A stretch of DNA of 64,000 bases from Prunella strophiata (lineage: Eukaryota; Chordata; Aves; Passeriformes; Prunellidae): positions 2,046,001-2,110,000 of the forward strand of contig JAZBQD010000028.1 in the NCBI GenBank assembly GCA_036583965.1, in the 5' to 3' direction. The notes beneath the pieces were generated by a model that saw only the letters and a list, made by a program, of their open reading frames with translations, had not been told where the DNA came from and made no database searches. Of the stretch, positions 33,306 through 46,400 are shown piece by piece; the stretch's first letter is position 1, and each line of letters opens with the position of its first letter. The position numbers and the translations under genes are program-made.

Positions 33306-36300
33306 GAGGAGGGTGGTCATTGCACTAGAATGTTGTACTTGGAAGTTTACATGGGATTGTCACATCATGAACATTCTTAAACCAAGTAGGGATTGCAATG
33401 TTTTGTCCAACACAGTAATAGATGAACCTTTATTAATGTTCCAGTGAGCAGTAGCAGAGATCATGTCTCAGGAGAAAACCAGCAGGAGTTAAAGGCTCCA
33501 TTCATCAAAAATCTCATTACTCCGTTCTCGTTTGTTGATACCTGTTTTTAAATCCAAGGAGTCCCACAGTAAAGTGTTGGGGTAAGAAATCTCATGATGC
33601 AAGCAAAAGGGAAGGAGTTTAATGGCTGCTGCATGTTCTTCATCTCATAATTTTATCAGTAAGCTCTCAGACTTCTAGAAATTGCTCTGAAATTGGCAGC
33701 CCAAACTTAATATCTTCTTCCATTTTGCCATCACATGCAATTTTAGTTCTCAAGTGACTCCAATTTTAAACTCCTAGTGATTTAAGCAGCTGCATTGTGC
33801 AAAGGCTGGAGCGAGGACATGCTTTTGTAATCAGGCAGCCCAACTCTAAATTTTATGGTGTGATGGTTACTGTGCCCCATTCAAACTATGCCCCATTACA
33901 CAGAAGTGCATTCCTTTGATTTTACCAAAGAGACCATAAATATGACAAAAAGCATAGCTGGAAAACATGATTTCATGCCTGGATTTTTCAGCTACTGCAA
34001 GGAATAAATGAAGTGGTCTCTGAAAGGGGCATATCTTTGCAGTGAATTATGTTTGTATTATTTGTATGGCTAGCAGAGCTCATCAGTGAGCTTACAAGAA
34101 AATATATGCCTGCTACAACATTTAGAGTAACAGGGAACTCAGATTTCAACTCAAAATAATAAGAATGCAACTTCTTATTTTGATGGTTTAGTACTGTGGA
34201 GACTCAGGGTGTGGGGGAGGAGGTTATTATACTGGATATAAGAATGTAAAAGATGTTCTATAAGTGCATAAATGAAATTAATTGTGAGCAGTCATATACT
34301 TGGCAATCTATAAGACTTATTTTCCTTAAAATTTCTTATTGTATCCTTTCCCTTTCCCCCCAAGGTGATGTAATGTTTTCATCTATGAAAACCTGGTTTT
34401 GAGAAAGATTTGGCTTCAAAATGGAAATCTGCTTTTGATTCAACATTAGGATCTAAGCAGACAGTCCCATTTGTTTGATCACTGCTGTCTTTCTTCCAAA
34501 AAATCCCAGGGTGTGTTGCCAGCCATGATTGACAGTACAGAGCCTATGTGGTTGCTGTCAGTAATACTAAAGCTTAACCAGATTCTATCATTAGTTCACT
34601 AGCAGCTTGAAATACCTGAATAAATGCAATCAAAATTTCAAAATGCAATCGAATCACTGTACTGTCTGGCATTACTGAAGCAAAGAATAAAACAGCATGC
34701 ACAGGTACAATAATTGAGAATTTAATTTGGGTAATTAAGTTTAATATATAATAAAATTTTATAGTCAACACTTTAAAATGCTTCTAAAAATATGGAGGCT
34801 TATTTTTATAGAAAGGTAGTTATTGCAAACATTTCCATTGGGTAATTTTGAGCTGTAAGTTTTTATGTAAAGTATTAACTTACATGAAAGTCCAAGTGCA
34901 AGTCCATGGGCAAGATTTCAGCTGGTGTTGGATTAAATCCTGTGGGACAAAGGGCAGACTTCATGCCAGCTTTAAAAATAGAATTGCTCACTTGCAAACC
35001 TCAAATCAAATATTTTTCCTTGCCAACACTGGTGATTTTTAAAATATTTTCTTTTAATGTCAAAAAATAGATGTTTCTTTCCTTTTCCCCTCTCCTCTTT
35101 GCACCTTCATCTTACTTGGTGCTTCCCTGAGTCGTGAACATGGTGGCAAGGCATGTTCCAGCAGTATTGGCAACAGTCAAAGGCAAAACAGTGCTGAGCT
35201 GGCTCCTGTCTTGCCTGCCTTTGGATGGGCTGGTGGCCATGAAAGTGTCAAAAGATACTTGCAAAGGAGATCAAGAGAAAGGTTTAATTTGGTTAGTCCC
35301 ACCTCTGATTTTCAGTGCTCAGGCTGATAGCTGTGGGCCCCACTGAAAGCTTGTGAAAAAAAAGGACTTCAAGGCACTGGATTTTGGATGTTTCCAGAGA
35401 TAAGGTAATAGCAGTAATGCTGGCTCAAGATTAATGCCATTTGAAATGCTGAGATAGTGGCAGCAATTTCCTAAACCATTTCTGTGTTCACACAGCTTCA
35501 AGGCCTGGTGTGCTGTGCTTCACTGTCAGCTCACTCCAGTGACTCAGGAATGCTGGTCTGGAAGCAGCTCAGAGGTGCCAGGCAAGGCAGAACAATGCCA
35601 GGAGAAAACCCCAGGCAGTTCTACATTTATGTGGATATGCAGCTAAAAATTCTTGTGTGCACTTCAAGGATAGCAAGTACTAATTTTTCTCAGATGTAAT
35701 GTACTGTGTAAGAGGACACAGTAAAATGTAGTAGAAGGCTCTTCAGGAATGGGGAATTACCATGGCAGGCAGAGCAGTGCTCCATTCTGTACATTGTTGT
35801 ATCTTTGGAAGTGGCTTTTGCTCCAAGGATATCTGACTATTTACATATTTTTAAACCTATCTACCTCATTAGAGCCATCTGATATTCTCATTTTCCTCTG
35901 CCTAATTAGTATGTGAACCCTATCAAACAATTGAATGCGAAAATAATATGTGGCAAAGCTAATAGGTTCTGTACATGCTGTGCAACTTTTTTAAGATCAG
36001 TAGTAAATCTTTGAAGCTGTTTAAAATTTGTTTACTCCCCCATGCAAAATTATTCACTCTAGTGCAGTGATAATGGATAAAATCACCCTGTTCTTTCCTG
36101 TTCTGGCAGTATTATGCAGCTGAATATGTATCCTTGTGCTTGTGTCTGCCCCAAATGGAAAACTTAGCATATCATGGCTGATTTTTTGCTTCCTTCCTGT
36201 AGGTCTCCAAGAACTGCTCTGTACTGTCTGTAATAGGGGCCAACCACTCAATCTGTGTTGAAATAAAATTGTCAGTATTTCTCATAGAATAGTACTTGAG

Positions 36301-36750
36301 TTCTGGGCAGATCTTCTACCTTGCTACTGACAAAGCTTCCATAGACTTGCACCAGTAGAAACACCAAAAATCATCCAGATCAGTTTGAAACTCTGGTTTG
36401 TCAGCAGTTTCTCATGCTCAAGGAGCATCTGTAGAAGTAATATGGCCCCAAGCATCTGGAAACTGGGGACAACATGTTTGGAGGCAAGACTGGTTCCTGA
36501 GGCTGGCTGAGAAAAGATTCCTCATGCCACTGTCTCTTGTCATCTCCTGAGGGCAAGAAACAGTCCTACTCACCTTCTGCTGAACATTTCCACAACAAAT
36601 ATTGGTTTTAGGCCCTCTACTTCCTTACGAGCAGCATATCAGCAGCCCAAGACCACAGGAGAGCAGTAAAGTGTGACAGAGCTTTGGTGTACAAGGATCA
36701 TTGTTTTGAGAGGGTATCAATACAAGTCCATCAGCTCCCACAGGCTTACA

Positions 36751-36767
36751 TTTTTTTTTTTTTTTTT
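36751..36767. repeat. Poly-T homopolymer (T17)
   Basis: Seventeen T followed by AATAAAGCC. No retroelement body is recognised on either side. Confidence 0.9.
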
Positions 36768-39700
36768 AATAAAGCCTAAGGAACAGTGGAGCAGTGAAGC
36801 CAAGTCTGCAGAGCTCACCTTGTGCTGTTGTTTCAGGCCAGACATCTGCACTGTGACCACTGGTCTCAGCCTCCTCTCTGGAGGGTGCTTCCCCCAGTGC
36901 AGAGAAACCCTTGGTTTTCCATCCATTTCTCAGAAAAGAAAAATAATTAAAAATCAGCTTGTGAACTGAGGAGGGATGGTGAAGGTTGGGACTGTCTGTA
37001 CAGCCTGGAATTGGTGCTGAAGAAGAGAGTCAAGAGAAGAGGAACCTTTTCTGTCAAGGTGGGCAAAACCTTTCCTGCACCTCATAACATAAATGCAAAT
37101 GTCAGTAATGGTCTAAATGCATCCATGTAGCACACACCACAGAAATGTGCCAGTGCTCCTCCACCAGAAAGAATTCCTGCATTTGAACTGTGTGAAGCTT
37201 CCCTGGGGGTGTCATGTAGTGGTGACAACAAATCTGTGGTACCTGCATACTGTTCAGGGGAGTACTGTGTGTAGTGCTGTTCTTATGAATGTTTAAAAAA
37301 ATCCCAAAACCCCAAAAACTTCAAAACAGTCTTGCAAACAGTTTTTAGCAGAACACAAGGATCAATCCTAAAACAAAACAGTAATACCAAAGGCTGCTTG
37401 ACATAAGACTGTTGTTTGTACAGGAAAATGAAAGCAATCTGATTTTTTAGAACAGTAAAGAATATGGGGGAAAAAAATTAGGGACATTGAAAGCTGTGGG
37501 AGATCAGCACTTCTGAGAAGCAGCTGGTTTATTACAGTTAGGGTTATTACATTAATATTCAGCCCTAAGGCCTACATTTTGTCAGTCTGTAAATAAATCA
37601 TGTCTGTTGAAAATGCTTTCCCCTGGTGGTGATGTTCTGCATCAGGAGGGCGTCTGTGGGATGTGCCCAGCACAGCCACTGAGGGCAATGGCCTTGTGCT
37701 CAGACCAGAAACTCACCACGAGGCTTCCAAATAGCTCTGCATCACAGACATGAACGAAATCCAGTGCTGCAGCAGCTGCCATGGCTGTCAGGCAGGGAGA
37801 AGTTTGCAGTGCCAGCAAGAGAGGCACAGGCAGGTGTGGGCTCTGCCAGAGCTGTGCCCCAGCTCAGGCAGTGGCTGTGGCACCACGGCTCTCTGTGCCC
37901 ACCTTCCAAAAGGGGGATCAACAACCTGATCACACAAGCAGCCAAATCCTGCCACTCAGGGAAGTGGCAGGCAGGAGAGAATGGCAAAATGCTGCCTGGC
38001 ATTAGAATAAATTAATATTATGTCACTCCAGCTTTTCTAGAAGTTTAAATGTTTAATAGCATTCTGCTTTGCTTCCCCTGCTTGCTTTATGTTTCACTGT
38101 GTAACAGTTGTAAACTGTACAATTGCCTTACAAGATGTTCATTACTATGTGATAAAATATTCATCAAAGGAGAGCAGTAAAACAGCAGATCTTCAGAAAT
38201 ACATGCCTTGAGAAGACTCGAAAACAAAGAAAGGCAAAGCAGAATTATTAATTAACAATAACAGAATTCTTGAGATAACAGAAACCAGACTTTATTCTGA
38301 AATCCTATTTGTTCCATGTCCCTGTATCTCAGATTTTAAAAGGAATGTTTTCACAGCAAACTTAAAGAGTGTTTTACATTTATGAGACATAAAAATTAAC
38401 AGACTTTTTTATGAGCACCTTTGCATGCTCAGACACAGGAATTTTTGTATCATCTTATTGTGGAATGGAAACAATTAAGTGGTGGTGGTGGTGCTACATC
38501 AGTGCACTTGCTGTGTCTCACTGAGGACAGGGCTGTGGCAGGGAACTCCCCAAGGCTCAGACTTGGATCCCTGTGATCAGCACTGAGCCAGGCATGTCTT
38601 GCACTGAAGGTGAAGGTGGCTTTGCCTGCCCATGGGCACCTCTAACGGAGCAGCTCCATAGCTGGTGCAAGGCACTGGCCAAGGAACCACCTCAGTTTTC
38701 CAAGGGTAGGAGCTGGTACTTCAGCATTAATGTTGATGTTAAGGAAGTGCAGAGAAAGGACAGGAAAAAACCAAATCACCAAGATTTGCTGCTCCTTTGG
38801 GATGAAAGGTAACAACAAATAGTGAAGGATGCAACCTCCAATTGCATAAACCCTAAGAATTGATTCTTTATATCCCCATGAGGCTGTAAGCTATTCCTAT
38901 TACTAATATCATGGCCAAGTGACAAAGAATAAAATGATAGAGGTTAAGCAACTTATATCAGGAAAAGGAGTCAAGAGATCTGCATTTTAAATGCATTTTA
39001 ATGGCTTGAGGAACTTTTCACACACAGTACTATCTGCAGTCTTCAATAAGAGGCCTGAACATCAACCCTGTTTCTTGTAATTCTTTCCTGCAGCAGCACC
39101 ATTCTGGTAACAGGGGACCAATGTTGGTTTATTGGTTTAGGTTGGGTTTTTAGGTTGGTTTTATATGTCTATCAGTACTGTATAAAGGTATAGCAAATCT
39201 TACTGTATTGCTGCTTAGAAGCAGCCCAAAATCATCTGCTACAATTACCAACCATGTTGCTTCATTATTAACTTGCATAACACCACTCTTGTTTTTAAGA
39301 GTTGTAAGCTAGTTCTTGTGGGTCTGGATGAACTGTGTTTACTTAAGTTGAAATCTAAACTATCTGTTTTCAGAACCACATATTGCAATTTCATTGCAAT
39401 GGATCTTGCTTTCTGTTGTTTGAGTTGGTTTGGTTTTGCTTTTTTAATTGGACATTTATGAAGTAACAGTCTTTTGATTATCTAACACTCCAAAATGAAA
39501 AATATTCTCATTTTGAGCTATGATGGACAAAGAGAAACAGAGAAAGTCAAAGGAAAGACCTTCACTCAAACATATTGTGCAATTTAATGAGTACATATGT
39601 GTAAAACAAAGCCACCAGTCACTGTAATGGTAACAGTCCACAATCTTTCCTAACACTGATTCCAAAATGGCATTTATAAATTAGTCTCATTGTGTCTCTG

Positions 39701-40400
39701 TAGGAAGTGGGGTGGACAGGTGTGCTCTGATGTGTCCGTTACCTCTGCTGGTTTGGAAGCAGATGGACACTGTAGTATTTTTTCTTCTCTTTTCCAACAC
39801 AAAATAGCCATTTTTTAGCATTTCACCTGTGCTTTTCTGAAGAATTGTTTTAAAGCTCATGATTTTTCTACTAATTTTGATACATTGCCAGTGCTTCACA
39901 GAAACAGTGGTAGTGCTCCAGTCATCAGTCTCTCTATTCACAGAAGTATCCCTGGACTCTTTGAATGTGTTTGTTTTCTTCCCAAGTGGGATACATTTTG
40001 TTTTCATCATTAATTATCCAGCCTGGGTTTTGTTTTCCTCTTTCTGACCTGCATCAAGTATCTTTAATTTTCCATAATTTGCTGTTTTCCTAGTAGTCTT
40101 TCTAATAATCTCAGGAGAGGTCCTTTGTTAATTGTTCTCAGTATATGGACTTCAATGCCCTTCTGCAAACTCATTTTAAATAAGCTTTCTCCTGCATCCT
40201 CTTGTTAAGCAATAGAAATCAAATACATATGAATTATCCCAAGTATAATTTTCCCAGTTTTACATCTGGTTGTAGACACAAGCCATCTGAATTCCTTTTG
40301 ACACTAACCCAGATGCAACCACAGCAAGAAGAGTTTTTAACCATGTGTGGAATTAAAGATGCACAGGATCAGCATTTTTTCAAGATTTGGTCCCTTGGAC

Positions 40401-40462
40401 AAAAAAAAACCTCCAAAAAACCAACCAAAAAACCCCCACAAAACACAAACCCCAACAAAACC
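40401..40462. repeat. A/C-only low-complexity tract
   Basis: Some 60 bases on the plus strand contain only A, C and an isolated T, built from A-runs, CCAACC and ACCCCCAC pieces. It is the complement-like counterpart of the G/T tract at 22254-22411. Confidence 0.9.
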
Positions 40463-43400
40463 ACATTAATGAAACTCCAAATAAAACCAAGTCCAGACAA
40501 GGAAACAAAATAGCCCTCCCAGAGAAGTTTCAGCAATGCCATAAAGCAGATTCCAGCGTGGGAGCTTCCCCTGGGGCAGTGCCTCACCTTTGCAGCTGCC
40601 CTGCTCCCACAGACTGCCACAGTGAGGGATTCACTCAGGTATCCCTCACCACATATTTTAGTTCCAAGGTTTAGAAGTGGCCACTTCATGATCTGCTTCC
40701 AGTGGCTGAGAAGCCCAGGGGAGCCAGTGATCCTGACTCCTGGCCCTACATGGCCCAGTCCTGGCCACTCACCCACCAGCCAGGTGAGGGTTGGAGGGAG
40801 GCACATGGCACTCTGTGACACAGCAGTGTCATAGCCTTTTGTTCCTCTTCAGCCACCCTGCTGGGGCAGGGAGAGAAGGGAGGAAAGTAGGGCTCAGCCT
40901 CTGGTTTTGGCAGCTAGGGCTAGTCAGTAGACCACATTTTTTTTGCATATATCCTAGTCTGTAAAAATCTGATTGCACCTGGACCCTGCTGTTCAGGCAG
41001 AGCTTTTTTATAATCAGCTGCTCAGGGGAATCCAGCTGATTTCTGTGCTGTTCCTGGGCTGAGGGACACTGAGGGACACTGCTGCTGGCCTGGTGACACT
41101 GCCTAGGCTGGGGAGTGAGCAGAGAGACTCAGAGCACCAGGGGAGGTGATGTGGGGCTACCAAAGGGGACTGAGCAGCTCAACCCTGGATGATTCTCCTG
41201 CCCCATCACAGAGGACAGTTCCTTGCTTTGGGATCTGTGACTTGGCAAGGCAATGAAGGCAATGAACTCCACGGGGAAAATGATTTCTGGCAGAATTATT
41301 GCCCAGTGGCAACAACTTAATGTGCCCTGCAGCCATGGGCAAGTGTGCCTGTGTGGAGCTGGTCTGGGCAGGCAAGGGAGGACACCTGGAGGGATTCAGT
41401 CCTTGCCCCAGCCATGACTCCACACTCACCCCAGCGAGGTGGACAAGCACTGCCTCTGCCAGGAACGTGCCCTCCAGCTTCTCTGCAGCTCTTCCAGACA
41501 CGCCTGGCTGGGGCAGGCTGAGAGACTACGTGTCCAGCCACTGCTGGTATCTGTTCCAGGACTGCAAAAGGTACAAATTTGCTTCAGTAACAGTGATCTT
41601 GGCAGACAACAGAGGCAGCTCCAGCACTCTTTCTCATACATACATATTTTGGACTCCCAGTGAGAGTTATTAGTTATTAAAAAGCAATCAAATGAGCGTG
41701 GCTTTGGAGTACATTTGTTAGCCATATGATATCAATTAAGCCCCAGTCTCCTGACTGCAAGGAATTGACATTACCTCATACAAAAGCAGGATTAAATTCC
41801 TTCTCTCCCTCTCCCCCTCTTTGAAGCTGGTAATGTCAAATATCTCCCACATTCCTGGGGAAAATGTTGCAGTTATCCTGAGTATGTGGATGCTTTTAAT
41901 TTGTAATTAATAGATCTGCATAGCAAATGCTTATGCTGGGGGAGCAGCAGCAGTGAAGGGGTCACTTGGCTGTGCAGTGCTAAGTCCCCTGGTGGTCAGT
42001 GCCCTGTCCAGCTGAGCAGCTGCCCACCAAGCCCAGGTGGCCCAGCTGGGATGTTGTGCCCTTTGTTAACTCCCAGAGAAAGGGAGGGCTTTCTTCACTC
42101 ACAGATGGGGGCCTGCCACTGACAGCAAACCTGCTCTTTCTCAATGCTTTGCACAACCCAAGACAGAGCTAAGAAAGGAGTGGAAAGTTTCCACCCTCTC
42201 ACACTGGAGTTCATGTCCCAAATACCCCATTTGACATCAACTGGAAACCCCAACAGAAGGTTAAGGCCTGTATTAGCACTATTGCTACTCTTCTGTCAGG
42301 TTTTTAAATCTCCCAAATAAGCCTCATTTAGATTTCACTACAAATCTATTTGTTTGCTTAGCAGGCATGACATGGCAATGTTTCTGTGATACTGAGAATC
42401 CAGATCTTTCTCTCTGGTACCTCTGTGCTTGTCAAACTCTCCTGCACACACCAGCAACCCAAACTGCCAAAGTGACACAAAGCTCTGCAGAGTTTTTTGG
42501 ACACAAAGAAATTGCTTAATTCCTTAATTCCATATTTCCTTTCCAAGGAAATTTTATCTCTTCATGGCTTGTTTTAATCAAGCTTGTCCATTTTAATGCA
42601 AATGCTGGAATTTAAGATTAAAAAAGGGAGAGCACTTATGTCAGCCAAGCTGACAGAGGTTTAGTATTTATTTATGCAAATTAGCTATTCTCTCGGAGTG
42701 CAAAATCACAAACAATTGCCAAACCAATTAAATTAATACATTTGAGATAAATAGCTCTTCCCAATTAGTGAAATAATACCCATTTTCAATTGCAATGGAA
42801 GAATTTTTTTTTCATAGGTATGTTAAACATACAGATAGTTTTATAAGTGAGAAAACTACCATATAAAAAACCTGCTATAAACATTCCAGTTCAAAACGTG
42901 GAATTGGTTATGAACTGTGGTTTTAAGAGCAGACCTGCTAAAAGCAGCAAATCACTGTGTAGCATTTTTGTATTTGGGTAGCATGTGTACTCTACACATA
43001 AACCTACGTGCCTGGCACACCCTGTAATGAGATTTTATATAAAGATATATTTAACATGTATTTTTATATGCACTATGCACATGTATTTTCATATAATTAA
43101 TACTTGCTGGAAATTAGTTTCTTCTCTGCATTTCAGTGACAGCATCTTCGTTGTTTTGTCCTGTTTCTATGACTTGAAAGAATTTATTGCCAAAGAGTTC
43201 ACTGTATGGGAACTCCTACAAAATTTTGGACAGATTTACTGCACCATAGACAAGATTTATCAGTGTATCATGTATTCATTAGTTCCATCAGTTAGGACCA
43301 GGGCTCAAGTATTGCCTTTGGGATGAGTTTCTCGGGTGTACCCAGGTTTGTTTGTGGTAAATGGGGTTTTTCCACAGCCCTAAAGAAAAGACCTATTTGC

Positions 43401-46400
43401 AAATCCTAACTTCTTGAGGCCTATGGGTGGAGGGGTTTTCACTTCCTCTTCAGGCCCAGTTCAGGGGCTGAGGTAATACTGATGGCTTTGATGAGGTTCC
43501 ACACAGCTGGATGGAAGCCAAAGATGAGACATTTCTGTCTGAAAGGATCCAGCTGGTGAAGAAAACACCAAGAGTAGAAAAACCATGGGTCCAACTGTTC
43601 CTATATTCTCCTGGAAGGCCTTTTGCTTTAAAAAGTGTTTTCCATCATAACCTGACATGTGGAAAGGTGATAATGCTCACCTGCACTCTCTCCATGACAT
43701 ATTCTTGGGAGCTGGTCACACCATTCCGAGCTGGGCACAGCCAAAGGCTCCATGAGCTCAGCTGTGTTTGCCAGTGTGCCAAAAGCTGCCACCACAGAGG
43801 ACTCCACATGGAGGATAAAAGGCTCCCCATTTCCCACTGTCACAGGGATTTTAATGAGGTGTTTTCTCTTGAAGTGTTGAGGTGATGTTCAAACACATTT
43901 GGTGCTAATATCACCAAGCATGTCTGTAACCAATGTCTTCCATTCAGTGGTATAAGTTGCCCAAATAGCCTTAGGTTTGACATTCTTGAACTTTGGACTG
44001 CTTGATTTTCTAAAGGTAATGTAAAAAACCTGAAGGACAACAATGTTTGTCACCAAGGGGAAGTTTGTAGGAAGAATCCCCAGCATCTATGATTTTTAAT
44101 GGCTATTTTTATGTCCATTTCTACAACTTAAAGTAGGAGGAAATGCAACAAACTTTTCATGGGAGCAAATCCTATTCCAGATCTCTAAACCAACTTCCAA
44201 AAGCTTTAGGCCAAGTTTATGTACTTTGGAGTTGAATTTAAAAAAAAAATAAAAAAAATGCCAGAGCCAATATACAGCTCAGAGCAGACAGAGGGTCTAT
44301 CATATTCTTATTTTATGATTGTGTTGCCAGAGGGAACCTTTTATCATAACTGTGCTGTCATTGTTGCATTCATTAAAGAAGAAAAAAGGAGGGAAATTAT
44401 ATTGCTCAGGCAGTGCTTCATTTCTGATGATGGATCCCACACACCCTGGGAGCTTGGAGTCAGGCAGGGACATGAAAACCCCCAGAGCTGCCCATGGCAC
44501 TGGGTGGCCTCAGCAGCACAAAGGTGATACTCCCCACTTAACCACTGCATATGTTTGAATGGCCAAGCTGGGTGCTGGATCTGGGCTGCTCCCTGATGGG
44601 ATTTTAGACTGCAAATAGGCAGCAGCAGGAGTGGAGCTCCACTCACTGCCCAGAGCCTCAACTCGTGCCCAGCGTGTGGCCGTGGATGCTGAGCAGCCAG
44701 AACCCAGCAGCTGTGTGTCAGTGTGAGCCTGGGGGGACAGTGAGACAGAAAATACAATGTCTTCATCAGAATAAAAACCCCTTTTCTCCCTTAGACGGAC
44801 TATGTGAAGAGAGGAGCTGCTCACCTGAGAAACAAATTGCCCAGTGGTTGCTATTGTCCCAGTGAAAGAGCCAAAATTTAGGATTCTTTAAGCTGAGTGT
44901 CTCCTCGCCTGTGTCTGCTGTCACCTGCTTTGGACATCACTGCAGGAGCTGCAGCACACCTTTCAGGCTGGATCATGCTGGTGTTTACAGGAAGGAAGGG
45001 GGATTTAAGGTAAGATCACAGCATGAGTGAAGCATCCTGGCTGTGGGTAAGTCCCCATCAGATGGCACATGGTTTCCAGAGGAATGCAGGATAGATCCTT
45101 GCACCTTCTGGGACAGTGACTGAGAGCAGACTGTGAGGGTGCTCCTCCTGCAGAGTTCTGGCACCCCCAGGGGCTGGAGGGCTCAGGAAGCCTGGAGCTC
45201 ATGGGGTGGCAGGTCACTGCAGCCATGGGATGGGCACATTGACACTTGGGCATTAAGACATTCTTTGGGAGGGGAAGCTTTATAGCAAGAGGAAAGATAA
45301 TTGTATTTTTTTAAATTGGTAAGATGACTGAAGAGTTTTAGAAATGTTTCATCCCAATGTTGAGCTCTCAAGAAGCTGCAGCCAGCCTTCTGCCCACTCT
45401 GTGTGTGCACTTACAGTCATCACACAGCTGGGAAGAAAGAATCTTGTGGAGTATATTGGCTTTTAATAAAACAAAGTATTTCTGGAGTAATCTCAAATTA
45501 TTTCTGTGTCCTTAGGATGATCAGGAACCAGATTTTTATTCATTGCTAAATATTTGGAGCACAGTATTACTACTTCCTGCAGCCGAGGCCAAATTTAAAA
45601 AATGTTTAGATGCCTCATTCTCCCTAAAACCAGTATTTGCTAATTAGCACGTCTTTATCTTCAAACACATATACATAATTTGCATATTTTTGATGCCCTG
45701 CACAAGCATATGCCTTGGTCTCCAGACATTGTTTAGAAATTAGAGGAGTTGAGGAGGTACCTGCCTGCAGATCCCAAATTAGTGCTCTTGGATACCAGTT
45801 GTTCTAGGTCCAGACACAGCTGGACTTTTCCTTGTGGAAGTTTGACCCTGCAGTAAGGTGAGTAGGTGACCTGTCTCTGCCCTTACACTCTTCAAATTTA
45901 ATCTCTAGAGGGTTGAAGACATGGTGATGAGGTTGGGGAAATTGAGAGTTTTTTTCACTGGAAATTGTGGTGATTAAGGGGAAAAGGCATCAGAATTAGG
46001 ATGAAACTACTGCAAACAACATCTTCAAAAATGTGTATTTTCGTGTTGTACAGAGACTAAGAAGAAAGATCTGAGCTTCTGCCCTTTTTTCTTCATTGCA
46101 CATTTCAGATCAAATCCAGCACTGGTCTTATCTTTGCAAGTTCCTAGGTCTTTTAAATCTGAGATTTCAACGTATTTCCAGCTAGGTAAGCTGCTTTTCA
46201 TGTGCTAGGAAAGGGGATGGATGATGAAAATAGCCAGATTTTCTCCTTTCCTTCAGGGTGATGTAGATTAAAGTGTGACTCCTCTGAAGCTGAGGCAAGA
46301 CCAGCACCAGAGGATATGGCAAGATAGGGCTGATTCTCCTCCAGTGGTTTATATCTGAGCCACCACTTTGGACTCACAGAGAAGAACTGAGGAGTGTGGG

